64,000 bases of DNA from positions 301,296 to 365,295 of the forward strand of contig NZ_RJWA01000007.1 of NCBI RefSeq assembly GCF_003762835.1, written 5' to 3'. Both the position numbers and the translations under genes were made by a program. The notes below the pieces were generated by a model. That model searched no databases and was not told the origin of the DNA. It saw only the letters and a program-made list of their open reading frames with translations. This document shows, piece after piece, positions 24,958-33,803 of the stretch. Each line of letters opens with the position of its first letter. The stretch's first letter is position 1. The stretch comes from Micromonospora sp. HM5-17. GTDB lineage: Bacteria > Actinomycetota > Actinomycetes > Mycobacteriales > Micromonosporaceae.

Positions 24958-27096
24958 TCACCGAACCCGCGCGGGCTCACCGCCCGGTTGGTGCTCGCCG
25001 AACTCGCTCTCCAGCAGTAGCCGGCCGAGCTTGCGGTACTCCCGTTGCACCGCGCCGACGAGGTCGGCCATCCGCACCGGGCGACCCGCCTCGGCCGCCA
25101 GGTACGCCGCGGTGACCACGCAGGCGCGGATGCTGCCGCCGGAGAGTTCGAAGTTTCGGGCGCAGAAGTCGAGGTCCAGGTCGTCGTCGCGGGGCAGTTC
25201 GGTGCCGAGACAGCGGTCCCAGAGCGCCCGCCGCTGCGCCACGTCCGGCATCGCGAAGTCGATGATCAGGTCGAGTCGCCGGGTGAAGGCCTCGTCCAGG
25301 TTGGCCCGCAGGTTCGTGGTCAGCACCGCGACGCCGTCGAAGGACTCCATCCGTTGCAGCAGGTAGGCGCTCTCCAGGTTGGCGTAGCGGTCGTGGGCGT
25401 CCCGGACCTCGGACCGCTTGCCGAAGATCGCGTCCGCCTCGTCGAACAGCAGCAGACCGTTGACCCCGGCGGCCTCGGTGAATATCCGCTCCAGGTTCTT
25501 CTCCGTCTGGCCGACGTACTTGTCCACCACCGTGGAGAGGTCCACGACGTACAGGTCCAGGCCGAGGTCGGCGGCGACCACCTCCGCGGACATGGTCTTG
25601 CCGGTGCCGGAGTCTCCGGCGAACAGCGCCAGCACTCCCCGGCCCCGGCCGCCGCCGGGACGCATCCGCCACCGGCCCAGCACCCGGTCCCGGTACCGCA
25701 CCCGCAGCGCCAGCTCCCGAAGCTGCTCCAGAACCGGATCGGGGAGCACCAGGTCGTCCCAGCCGACGGCGGGTTCGATCCGGCGGGCGAGCCGGGCCAG
25801 ACCGCCGGCGTTCTGTCCGCGTACCCCGGCGCGCAGGTGGTCGGCGCCGACCCGGTCGGCGCCGGCGAAGAGCGCCAGCTGGTCGGCGGCCTGCGCGGCC
25901 CGTCGCAGCTGGTCCGGCCCGAGCTGGTACGGCGCCAGCTCCCGCACCGGGTCCACACCGTCGGTCCAGCCGGCCGGCCGGCCCGCGTCCCACCCCCCGC
26001 CGGCGGTTCGCCACAGCCGAGCCCGGTCCTGCTCGTCCAGTGGCGGGGCGGTGACCAGCAGCGGGGGTCGGCTCGTCCACTGCGGGTCCCACTCGACCGC
26101 CCCGGTGAGCAGCACCGGCACCGGTCGGTGGGCGATCCGGCGCAGCAGCCGCGCGTGCTCGGGCTTTCCGGCCGGGTCGAGTGCCTGGACCGGGCCGGCG
26201 ACCAGCCCGGCACCGCGCAGCCGGGCCTCCCGGACGGTGGCGGCGAGCGCGTCGGCGGGGTCCGGGTCGGCGGCGAGCGCGTCCAGGTCGAGCCGGAGCA
26301 CCGGCCGGCCGGCCCGGACCAGCGCCGCGACCGCCAGGTCGTCGGCGGCGGCACCGGGGCGCTCCCGTAGGTAGCCCAGCCGGACCCCGGCGCGCAGCGC
26401 CGCGCCGAGCCGCCGCGCCGTGGCGGCCGTCTCCGGCCCGTCGTCAGAGGGGTCGTCCGCGGGGGCCGGGACATCCGGCAGGGGCCAGGCCACCTCGGCC
26501 AGCCGGGCGTCGACCGTGTCGTCGCCGAGCAGGTGTGCGGTCACCCGGTCGGGGACCCGCAGCGGGCGGGACAGGTACGGCTGGTCCGGCTGCTCGACCC
26601 GCAGCAGCCCGCCGTCGACCAGCGGCGCGGATGCGGCGAACCGGGACCGGCCGGCGGCGTCGCCCGGCGATATCCCGCACAGCTCCAGCGCCAGCCCCAC
26701 GGTCGCCCGGCGCCGGCTGACGTCGTCGTTGAGGTAGCCGTAGAGCCGCTCGTACCGGGGGTCGACGTCGGGCAGCAGCGCGACGAGCAACACCTCCACG
26801 TCCAGCTCGGTCAGCCCGAAGTCGCGGGCCAGCCGATGGAGCCGGGGAGTGGCCCCGGTTCGGGCGGCCCGGTGCTCCACCTCCGCCCGTACCCGCAGGT
26901 CGGCCGGGTCCGCGGCAAGCGGCTCGGCCGGCCGGGCCAGCAGACGCTCGACGTCGTCGGTGGAGAGGTACAGACCGCGGAACGGGTCATCGGGCGCGGG
27001 GTCGTCGCGGCGGCGTTCGGTGAGCAGCCGCCGCACCCGGGCCGCCACCAGCCCGAGCCGGTGCCACAGGTAGGCCGTGCCGTCCGCGTCGCTCAT
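24958..27096 (-). CDS. CIS AAA+ ATPase (Afp15-like)
   Basis: A 712-residue protein with a winged-helix/inactive N-terminal half and a C-terminal AAA domain. Walker A is GDSGTGKT (~494), Walker B LLLFDEADAIFG (~550), sensor 1 in VLTTNLRANLDEAFTRR. 'YVGQTEKNLERIFTEA' is the classic pore-side helix of ClpV/Afp15-type enzymes. In eCIS this ATPase is needed for assembly; in actinobacterial CIS it is the standard partner of DUF4255. It begins with an ATGA overlap with the DUF4255 stop and lies just ahead of effector 2 in the operon. Confidence 0.92.
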   Translation of the reverse strand: MSDADGTAYLWHRLGLVAARVRRLLTERRRDDPAPDDPFRGLYLSTDDVERLLARPAEPLAADPADLRVRAEVEHRAARTGATPRLHRLARDFGLTELDVEVLLVALLPDVDPRYERLYGYLNDDVSRRRATVGLALELCGISPGDAAGRSRFAASAPLVDGGLLRVEQPDQPYLSRPLRVPDRVTAHLLGDDTVDARLAEVAWPLPDVPAPADDPSDDGPETAATARRLGAALRAGVRLGYLRERPGAAADDLAVAALVRAGRPVLRLDLDALAADPDPADALAATVREARLRGAGLVAGPVQALDPAGKPEHARLLRRIAHRPVPVLLTGAVEWDPQWTSRPPLLVTAPPLDEQDRARLWRTAGGGWDAGRPAGWTDGVDPVRELAPYQLGPDQLRRAAQAADQLALFAGADRVGADHLRAGVRGQNAGGLARLARRIEPAVGWDDLVLPDPVLEQLRELALRVRYRDRVLGRWRMRPGGGRGRGVLALFAGDSGTGKTMSAEVVAADLGLDLYVVDLSTVVDKYVGQTEKNLERIFTEAAGVNGLLLFDEADAIFGKRSEVRDAHDRYANLESAYLLQRMESFDGVAVLTTNLRANLDEAFTRRLDLIIDFAMPDVAQRRALWDRCLGTELPRDDDLDLDFCARNFELSGGSIRACVVTAAYLAAEAGRPVRMADLVGAVQREYRKLGRLLLESEFGEHQPGGEPARVR

Positions 27097-27788
27097 CGGT
27101 GCTCGTCCCGGTGGCCGCGCCGCCGGTGGCCCGGCCCCGAACCGGGCCGATCCCTCCCCGCCCCGCCGCTCTCCTGGCGACGGGTCGCGGCGGTGCGGGT
27201 GAGATGGTCCGCGAGGACTCCGGCGGTGTCGCTGACCCGGACCGCCCGCTCCCGCACCGGCGGCGGGGCCAGCGTGCGGCGGGGTGACACCGGCGCGACC
27301 ACCACCAGGTCCAGTGAGGGTTTGAGATCCCCGCCGAGCGCGGTCCACACGTCGGCCAGCGCCCGTCCCTCGCCGGGCGGTGCGGCGACGGTCATCGGCA
27401 CCGCCAGGCGCAGCGCGGCGAGCGAGCCGGTCAACCGCTCGGCCGGCAGTTCGTCGTACCGGACCAGGCCGGCCAGCAGCGCGGCGAGCAGTCGGTGTTC
27501 GTCCGTGGCGCGGTTGGTCCAGGCGGTGACCAGGTAGGACAGCGCGAAGAAGTGCGGCGCGTCGTGCCAGGCGACGATCTGGCCGTCGGCGTCGCGTTCG
27601 GCGATCCGGCCCTGGAAGTGCCGCGACCGGTCCTCCCGGATGTCGTAGAGGAACAGGTTCACCGTCGGCGCGTTGCGTCGGGCGGCCCAGTCCCGGGTGG
27701 GCGCCTCGAACGACACGTCCACTCCGGTGCCGGCCAGCGCCTCGTCCAGCACCAGACCGCGCAGTCCCTCGTCGACCTCGTGTATCAC
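27093..27788 (-). CDS. DUF4255 tail-terminator protein (Afp16-like)
   Basis: A 231-residue protein. GTG start at 27788 gives 'IHEVDEGLRGLVLDEALAGT'; the DUF4255 core includes 'ARRNAPTVNLFLYDIREDRS' and 'FFALSYLVTAWTNRATDEHR'. Afp16-like proteins cap the distal end of tube and sheath and set length. The last ~45 residues are Arg/Gly-rich and probably disordered. It follows the beta-propeller gene by 19 bp and overlaps the ATPase start by ATGA. Confidence 0.9.
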   Translation of the reverse strand: MIHEVDEGLRGLVLDEALAGTGVDVSFEAPTRDWAARRNAPTVNLFLYDIREDRSRHFQGRIAERDADGQIVAWHDAPHFFALSYLVTAWTNRATDEHRLLAALLAGLVRYDELPAERLTGSLAALRLAVPMTVAAPPGEGRALADVWTALGGDLKPSLDLVVVAPVSPRRTLAPPPVRERAVRVSDTAGVLADHLTRTAATRRQESGGAGRDRPGSGPGHRRRGHRDEHR

Positions 27789-27807
27789 GCCCGCGCCCCC
27801 ATCGCCG

Positions 27808-30800
27808 TCACCAGCCCCGGTGCAGCAGGCCGGGTGGTTGCTGGGCCGGCAACACCACCAGGAACGGTGTGGTCGCCGGACGGAAGCCGGTGCCGGTGGC
27901 CACCGCCTGCCGGGCACCGAGCCGGTCCTTGGGCAGCACCAGCAGCTGCGCGGTGAAGGTGCCGTCGGCCGCCGGCCGTACCGGCGGGGCGGCGGCGGTG
28001 ATCCCGACGTCCCAGGAGAGCCGCACCGGCTGGCCGGGTGGGAAGTCCACTCCTCGGATCGAGGTGACGAACCCGGGTGGCCCGATCGGCGGCACCGCCA
28101 CGATCCGTGGGACGACCACCCGCAGCGGCGCGCTCGCGGTGTCGTTGCGCGGGTCGGAGTTGCCACCGGTGGTGCTGACGGTGCCCCGGACGGTGGTGCG
28201 GAGTGCCGCACCGGGGGAGAGCGTGCCGGTGACGGTGGTGGCGGCGCCCGGGGCGAGGTCCGGTACCGGGCAGCCGTCGGCCGGACAGGTGGCGACGGCT
28301 CCGCCGACGGGTACGCCGCCGGGCAGGGCGGGTCGGAGCCGCAGACCGGTCGCGGTCGTCCCGCCGGCGTTGCGGACCGTGTACGTGACGGTGACGGTGC
28401 CGCCGACGTACCCGGGTTGCGGGTCGACCGAGACGGTCAACGCCGGATCGGCCGGGCTGCCCGGCGGTGCGGGGGTGACCTGGACCGTGGCCACCGCCCG
28501 GTTGTCGGACGGGTCGGCGTCGGTCGGGCTGGTGTCGACCGACCAGGTCAGGCTGACGGTGCCCGGGGCGGTGCCGACCAGGTCGACCTGGATCTCGACG
28601 GTCCGTCCCACCTCGAGGCGGCCCAGCGCGCAGCGCAGGGTGGTGAGGTCGCACCCGCCGACCGGTGTGTCGAGGCCGGTCACCGACAGCCCGGGCGGGA
28701 CGTCGAGACGGCCCTGGACGTCGTCGGCGGCGGTCGGGCCCTGGTCGGTGACGGCGAGCCGCAGCGAGGTCCGACCGCCCACCGTGGTGGCGGGCGCGGG
28801 CGCCGAGACGGCGGTGGCGATGTCGGTGTGCCGCTGCCAGCTCGGTTCCTTCTGCCGTCCCGGCAGGTGGGCGGTGAGCGGCCGGATGCGGCCGTCGGCG
28901 AGGTCGAGGCTCCACAGTGCCTCGGGTGAGTTGTTGTCCTCGGCGCGACGGGCGGAGAAGGCGATCCGTCCGCCGTCGGGCGACCATGCCACGTCGCGTG
29001 GCTGGTGCGGACCGTCGGGAGAGTCCGGCACCGGTCCGGCGCAGGATCCGCCGCTGGCGGGCAGCAGCAGTCGGCATGTGCCGCTCTCCAGGTCGACCAG
29101 GACCAGGCCGTCGGCTTCCCGGTTGACGATCAGCCGGGCGCCGTCCGGTGAGAACGCGGCGCTGTCGTCGACGACCGGGCATGCGGCGCCGCAGATCATT
29201 TCGGTGAGGTCGATCTGGTCGAGGCCGTCGCTGGCGTTGGCGATCCAGATGTGGGTCGCCACGGTACCCCGGTAGGTGCCTCGGGTGAAGGCGAGTCGGG
29301 TGCCGTCCGGTGACCACGCGGGCTGGGTGTCGTCGAGCCCGGCCAGGTCGTCCGGGACCGGCAGGTCCAGCAGGCGCTGCCCGGTGTTGACGTCGACCAC
29401 CTCGATCCGGGACGGCGTACGTGGTGCCCCGGGCCCGTCTCCGGGCGAGTTGCGGACCAGGGCGAGTCGGGTGCCGTCCGGCGACCAGGCCGGGTCGAAC
29501 TCCCGGTCGCCGCGTCCCCGCCCGGGGATCGGCAGCAGCCGGGGCTGGCCGCCGTCGGCGTCCACGATCCAGATCCGTTCGGTCCGGACGCCATCGACGG
29601 TCTCGAACCGGCTGACCGCGATCCGCCGTCCGTCGGGCGAGTACGCCTGACGCTCGAACCACGGGTCGCCGTCAACCGGCTCCCAGAGCAGCCGCGAGTC
29701 GGTGATCGCCCCGGGGTCCTCGCGCAGGATCGGCAGCCCCAGGTGGCGGGGATCCACCCCGTCCGGCCGGATGTCCTGCAGCGTGGCGGTGGTCCGGTCC
29801 GGGGCGCTGCTCCGGGCCACCAGCAGGGACTCGGTGCTGGTGCCGGGATCGGCGTACCAGGTGGGATGGCTGACGTCGCGGTCCTCGGCGAGCCGCGGCA
29901 CCACCACGCAGTCGCAGGGATCGTCCCGGACCAGCACCGAGTAGACCCGGTCGACGTCTCCGGTCGTGCTGCCGTCCGGCAGGGTACGGCTGACGAACGC
30001 CACCGTCGCGCCGTCGGCCGTCCAGGCCGGCTGCCGGGCCTGCCAACCGGGGGGCAGCATCCGGACCGGGCCGGTACCGTCCGGGGCGATCAGCCACACC
30101 TCGGGCTGCGGACCGGCCGGCCCGACCGTGTAGGCGATGCGCTGGTGCGCCGGGTTCGGGTCCCAGGCGGGCTCGCCGGCCCCGGTGGGTTCGGCGGTGA
30201 CCCGGGTGGCCGGGCCGCCACCGGCGGGCAGTCGATAGATCTGGGGAACGCTGTCGCCGCCGCGCCGGCCGGAGAAGGCCAGTGTGGTGCCGTCCGGCGA
30301 CCAGGTCGGCCAGGTGTTGTCGCCGGTCCCGTCGGTGACTCGCCGGGTGCCGCCGCCGTCGACGTCGACCACGTAGATGTCGTGCCCGCCGTCGTCCCGG
30401 CCGGCCGTCGAGCTGTACGCGATCCGGGTGCCGTCCGGGGAGAGCACCGGCCGGGACTCGTCGGTCGAGTTGCGGGTGACCCGGAGCACCGGGCCCGTGC
30501 CGCGGCGCAGGTACACCTCGGTGCTGCGCTCGTCGCGTCGGCTCACCCAGGTCACCGCGGAGCCGCGGGCCGAGACCTCGTCGTCGAAGTGGTCGGGTCC
30601 GGCGTCGAAGAACGGCGCCGCGGTCGCCGCCGCCCCCGCACCCTGGATCCGTCCGAGGCTGCGGTGCCCGGTGCCGGCGTACACGATCCGCTGGGTCACG
30701 TCGGGGTTCGGGGCCGGCGCTCTCGTCGGGGCCGGTCGGGGCATCACCGTCGGCCCGGGCGCGGGCGCGGCCCGGCCGGCGACGCCGGCGGTGGGCGGCA

Positions 30801-30855
30801 GCGCACCGGCGACGAGCACGGCCAGGACGGCGGGGAATCCGATCATGCGTCGCAA
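27808..30855 (-). CDS. Secreted TolB/WD40-like beta-propeller protein with C-terminal CARDB/DUF11 domains
   Basis: About 1015 residues. A signal peptide (MRRMIGFPAVLAVLVAGALP) is best explained by TTG 30855 with GAGG upstream; ATG 30846 and TTG 30909 are alternatives. Residues ~60-680 hold many PD40 propeller motifs of the form 'WSPDGTTLAFSG', 'LSPDGTRIAYSS', 'WSPDGTRLAFTRG'. Two or three extracellular Ig-like CARDB/DUF11 domains follow ('VTDQGPTAADDVQGRLDVPP', 'PGYVGGTVTVTYTVRNAGGT'). It is the first gene of the ATPase/effector operon. An exported protein leading a CIS operon could be a surface receptor or dock; this is inference. Confidence 0.8.
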   Translation of the reverse strand: MRRMIGFPAVLAVLVAGALPPTAGVAGRAAPAPGPTVMPRPAPTRAPAPNPDVTQRIVYAGTGHRSLGRIQGAGAAATAAPFFDAGPDHFDDEVSARGSAVTWVSRRDERSTEVYLRRGTGPVLRVTRNSTDESRPVLSPDGTRIAYSSTAGRDDGGHDIYVVDVDGGGTRRVTDGTGDNTWPTWSPDGTTLAFSGRRGGDSVPQIYRLPAGGGPATRVTAEPTGAGEPAWDPNPAHQRIAYTVGPAGPQPEVWLIAPDGTGPVRMLPPGWQARQPAWTADGATVAFVSRTLPDGSTTGDVDRVYSVLVRDDPCDCVVVPRLAEDRDVSHPTWYADPGTSTESLLVARSSAPDRTTATLQDIRPDGVDPRHLGLPILREDPGAITDSRLLWEPVDGDPWFERQAYSPDGRRIAVSRFETVDGVRTERIWIVDADGGQPRLLPIPGRGRGDREFDPAWSPDGTRLALVRNSPGDGPGAPRTPSRIEVVDVNTGQRLLDLPVPDDLAGLDDTQPAWSPDGTRLAFTRGTYRGTVATHIWIANASDGLDQIDLTEMICGAACPVVDDSAAFSPDGARLIVNREADGLVLVDLESGTCRLLLPASGGSCAGPVPDSPDGPHQPRDVAWSPDGGRIAFSARRAEDNNSPEALWSLDLADGRIRPLTAHLPGRQKEPSWQRHTDIATAVSAPAPATTVGGRTSLRLAVTDQGPTAADDVQGRLDVPPGLSVTGLDTPVGGCDLTTLRCALGRLEVGRTVEIQVDLVGTAPGTVSLTWSVDTSPTDADPSDNRAVATVQVTPAPPGSPADPALTVSVDPQPGYVGGTVTVTYTVRNAGGTTATGLRLRPALPGGVPVGGAVATCPADGCPVPDLAPGAATTVTGTLSPGAALRTTVRGTVSTTGGNSDPRNDTASAPLRVVVPRIVAVPPIGPPGFVTSIRGVDFPPGQPVRLSWDVGITAAAPPVRPAADGTFTAQLLVLPKDRLGARQAVATGTGFRPATTPFLVVLPAQQPPGLLHRGW

Positions 30856-31043
30856 GGCAACCTCGGCGGGCGTGCGGTCGACGGAGGTGGCGAGCGGACC
30901 AGGCGTCAATCCTCCGGCGAACCCGGGCCGGCCGGCCCGGCCCGAGGGGCATCGCCGGGGGCAGTGGTGTCGGCCCGTTCAGGCAGCCCGCCGCGGCGAA
31001 GCGCCTCCGCCCGGACCGCCGTCCCGACCCGCCGTCCCGGTCG

Positions 31044-31667
31044 TCAGATCAGTCCGTTGCGGAGCGCGTAGGCCACGGCGTGCGCCCGGTTGCGCAGCTG
31101 GAGCCGGCTGGTCACGTCGTGCAGGATGTTCTTGACCGTCCGCTCGGAGTAGGAGAGCTTGCTGGCGATCTCCCGGGTGTCGAACCCGTCCGCGACCAGC
31201 CGCAGGACGTCCACCTCCCGGGTGCTCAACCCGAGCAGGGTGAGGCCGCGCGGTTCGAGGACTTGCCGCTGGAGCCGGCCCATCTGGGCCATGAGCCGGC
31301 CCAGCAGGTCGGCGGGGAGCGCGCCCTCACCGCGGGCGACCGCCAGCACGATGTGGCTGAGCCGTTCCGCGCTCGCCTCGGCGCGGCGGACCACCCCCAC
31401 CACGCCGTGCTCCACGGCGAGCGCCAGCCCGGCGTCGTCGATCCTGGCCGGCACGAGCACCAGCTTGGCCGAGCCGGCCCGGTGCAGTCGGCGCAGCAGC
31501 CGGGTCGCCGCCTCGTCGAGGGTGTCGACGACCACCAGCGCGACCGTGCCGGGAGTCTCCTGGCCCGGCTCGACCACCCACAGGTCCGGCCGGGAGCGGA
31601 GCTGGCTCTCCACCCCCAGTCGTGAGATCGGGTCCTCCGCGTGGACGCTCACCGTGACACGGCGCAT
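31044..31667 (-). CDS. Atypical response-regulator-like LuxR/NarL family protein
   Basis: A 207-residue protein. A receiver-like N-terminus ('VTVSVHAEDPISRLGVESQL', 'VALVVVDTLDEAATRLLRRL') keeps an Asp after the third strand but has Arg-Arg where receivers have the conserved Lys, so it is probably not regulated by ordinary phosphotransfer. The C-terminal NarL/LuxR HTH reads 'LTLLGLSTREVDVLRLVADG' then 'SKLSYSERTVKNILHDVTSR'. Start ATG at 31667 follows GGAG; the frame further upstream is noise. It is divergent from the CIS membrane gene, sharing a promoter region with a SARP-box-like repeat. The 188 bp to the propeller gene contain no other gene. Confidence 0.85.
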   Translation of the reverse strand: MRRVTVSVHAEDPISRLGVESQLRSRPDLWVVEPGQETPGTVALVVVDTLDEAATRLLRRLHRAGSAKLVLVPARIDDAGLALAVEHGVVGVVRRAEASAERLSHIVLAVARGEGALPADLLGRLMAQMGRLQRQVLEPRGLTLLGLSTREVDVLRLVADGFDTREIASKLSYSERTVKNILHDVTSRLQLRNRAHAVAYALRNGLI

Positions 31668-31862
31668 CTCCAGCCTCCCCACAGAACGACGCCCGGTCCC
31701 GGGCGTCCGGCTCGGACGGTGCCGCCGCGCCGGTGCCGGTCCGCGCCCGTCCGGCCATCCGGCCGGGGCTGCTGCCCACGTCGTGGCGGTGGAGCGTCGC
31801 CGACGGTCGGTCCGCGCCGGTACGGCGGTACGGCAGAGGGTGCCGGACGGGACTTCGCGTGC

Positions 31863-31897
31863 ACCTAACGTGGACCTAACGGGCAGGCATTCTGCCC
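31863..31897 (+). promoter_or_regulatory. Tandem ACCTAACG repeat (11-bp period) plus inverted repeat: candidate SARP-dependent promoter
   Basis: ACCTAACG occurs at 31863-31870 and 31874-31881, so the heptamer CCTAACG recurs every 11 bp, the spacing recognised by SARP activators. Six bases further is CATTCT (31888-31893), a possible -10. An overlapping inverted repeat GGGCAG-GCATT-CTGCCC spans 31881-31897. The site lies in the 287-bp divergent region (31668-31954), about 60 bp before the CIS membrane gene. Binding by the locus SARP is inference. Confidence 0.5.
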
Positions 31898-31954
31898 GCA
31901 CCCGTACCCCGGCGGCCGGTCCCGGCCGGCCCCGCCGCACCTACCGTCGCCGGC

Positions 31955-33244
31955 ATGAGCATCTCGTTGGGCCTGGACGCCGCGGTGGTGGTGCCGGGGG
32001 AGAGCGTCGAGATACCCGTGACCGTCCGGAACCAGGGCGACGTCGTCGAGGCGTACGACCTCGAGATTGTCGGTGTGCCCGCCACCTGGGCGACGTTCGA
32101 CCCGCCGAGGGTCTCCCTCTATCCCGGCGCCAGCCAGACCGTCACGCTCACCATCCGGCCGCCTCGGTCCTCGGAGGTCCGCGCCGGGGAGCTGCCGTAC
32201 GGCGTCCGGGTCGTCCCGTCGGAGGCGCCGCAGGCCGCGACGGTCGAGGAGGGCACGCTGACCATCGCGCCGTTCTCGGAGGTGACGGCGGAACTGCGGC
32301 CGCAGGTGCGCCGGGCCCGCCTCGGCGCCCGCTACCGTCTCGCCGGGGTCAACGCCGGCAACGTCGAGGAGACGCTGACCCTGACCGCGGTCGACGGCAC
32401 CGAGCAGCTGCGCTTCGCACCCCGGCCCAGGACGACGACCCTGGCGGCGGGCGAGCAGTACGCGGCCGTGCTCGGCGTACGGGCCCGGCGGCTGCTCTGG
32501 CGCGGCACCCCGCGACACCTCCCGTTCCGGGCCGTGGTGGCCGACACGGGGGGTCGGGCCGTCACCCTGGACGGGACGCTGGTGCAGCAGCCGGTGCTTT
32601 CCGCCTGGCTGCTCAAGCTGGTGGCGCTGCTGCTGGCCCTGATCCTCCTGCTGCTCGCCCTCTGGCTCGGCCTGCTGCGTCCGGCGGTACGGTCGGCGGC
32701 CCGAGAGGCTGTCGACGAGAAGGTGGCGCAGGTCGCGACCGAGGCGGAGGAGGCGGCGAGCGAGGCGGCCGGCGAGGCGGTGCGGGACGCCATCGAGCAG
32801 GAACGCGCGGCGGCCCCCGCCGTACCGTCGCCGTCGCCGGAGGCGGTCGGGGGTGGCGGTGACGGCACCGACCGGGGCGGACAGTTCGCCACGGCGCTGG
32901 TGGTGCGGACCAACCCCGGGGGTACGGCGTCCCGCAGCTACACCGTGCCGCGCGGCCGGGTGCTCCTGATCACCGACTTCCTGGTCGACAACCCACAGGG
33001 GGACACCGGAACGCTGACCGTCACGGCGAACGACGTCCGGGTGGTCACCTACGGTCTGGAGAACTTCCGTAACCAGGACTACCACTCGGTCACCCCGATC
33101 CGGGTGCCGGCCGGAGCCCGGGTGACCCTCACCGTCTCCTGCCGGCAGCCGGGCACCCCGGCCGGCGCTCCCGCGCCGCGGACCTGCCAGGAGGGGCTCT
33201 ACCTCAACGGCACCCTGATCCGGGCCGCCGGGACGGGCTCCTGA
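31955..33244 (+). CDS. CIS-locus membrane protein with beta-sandwich domains (COG1470-like)
   Basis: A 429-residue protein without a signal peptide. Two Ig-like beta-sandwich domains come first ('VVVPGESVEIPVTVRNQGDV', 'YRLAGVNAGNVEETLTLTAV'). A strong transmembrane segment follows ('LLKLVALLLALILLLLALWL', ~210-235), then an Ala/Glu-rich helix (~240-280), a Gly-rich linker and a last beta domain ('SYTVPRGRVLLITDFLVDNP', ending 'EGLYLNGTLIRAAGTGS'). Such proteins, loosely labelled hydrolytic, accompany actinobacterial CIS clusters. Topology suggests a tether between a cytoplasmic CIS and the envelope (inference). Convincing ATG start at 31955. Confidence 0.75.
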   Translation: MSISLGLDAAVVVPGESVEIPVTVRNQGDVVEAYDLEIVGVPATWATFDPPRVSLYPGASQTVTLTIRPPRSSEVRAGELPYGVRVVPSEAPQAATVEEGTLTIAPFSEVTAELRPQVRRARLGARYRLAGVNAGNVEETLTLTAVDGTEQLRFAPRPRTTTLAAGEQYAAVLGVRARRLLWRGTPRHLPFRAVVADTGGRAVTLDGTLVQQPVLSAWLLKLVALLLALILLLLALWLGLLRPAVRSAAREAVDEKVAQVATEAEEAASEAAGEAVRDAIEQERAAAPAVPSPSPEAVGGGGDGTDRGGQFATALVVRTNPGGTASRSYTVPRGRVLLITDFLVDNPQGDTGTLTVTANDVRVVTYGLENFRNQDYHSVTPIRVPAGARVTLTVSCRQPGTPAGAPAPRTCQEGLYLNGTLIRAAGTGS

Positions 33245-33268
33245 CCTGCCGGGTGCCCCGGGACGCCG

Positions 33269-33742
33269 GCGACCGACCGGGTCGCGGTCTGTGGTCCCCA
33301 CTCCTGCAGCGACGAGGAGGCACGGCACGCCTACCGCATCGGTGAACTCCTCGCGGAACGAGGTGCCACCGTCATCTGTGGTGGCGGCGCCGGGGTGATG
33401 GGGGCCGTTGTCGCCGGCGTACGCGCCAGGGGCGGCCTCGTGATCGGGGTTCGGCCGAACGACAGTCGCGACGGCGCCTCGCCCGACCTGTCCGCGGTGA
33501 TCGTGACGAACATGGGGGAGGCGCGTAACGCGGCCATCGTGTGGAGCGCCGACGCCGTGATCGTCGTCGGAGGATCCTGGGGAACGCTCAGCGAGGTCGC
33601 ACTCGCCAAACGCCGCGCCGGCGTGCGGGTGGTCTCCCTCGGCGGCTGGCGGGTCATCGACGCGAACGGCGACGAGGTACCGGGCATCGATCACGTCAGC
33701 GACCCCGAGGAGGCGGTGACGGTGGCCATGGCCGGGTCGTAG
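33269..33742 (+). CDS. TIGR00725/LOG-like nucleotide-binding protein lacking a recognisable start codon
   Basis: The frame encodes an intact Rossmann-like core: 'DRVAVCGPHSCSDEEARHAY', 'ERGATVICGGGAGVMGAVVA', 'GEARNAAIVWSADAVIVVGG', 'SWGTLSEVALAKRRAGVRVV'. The GGGxGxMxA and GGxGT(L)xE motifs match the LOG/TIGR00725 family (cytokinin-type phosphoribohydrolases and relatives). No ATG, GTG or TTG precedes this in frame back to the stop of the preceding gene (33242-33244), which is in the same frame; the first candidates (33395, 33398) would delete the nucleotide-binding N-terminus. It is either a gene that lost its start or one read through from the upstream TGA-C stop. Confidence 0.6.
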   Translation, partial: ATDRVAVCGPHSCSDEEARHAYRIGELLAERGATVICGGGAGVMGAVVAGVRARGGLVIGVRPNDSRDGASPDLSAVIVTNMGEARNAAIVWSADAVIVVGGSWGTLSEVALAKRRAGVRVVSLGGWRVIDANGDEVPGIDHVSDPEEAVTVAMAGS

Positions 33743-33803
33743 CCAGCCCTGGCAGCGGCGCGGCCATGGCCACGACATGGCCACCGGCATCCGGGGGACC
33801 GCG

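Noticed and set aside
29196..29675. Separate small genes inside the beta-propeller region
   Set aside because: These frames lie within the propeller gene and have no independent start signals or domains.
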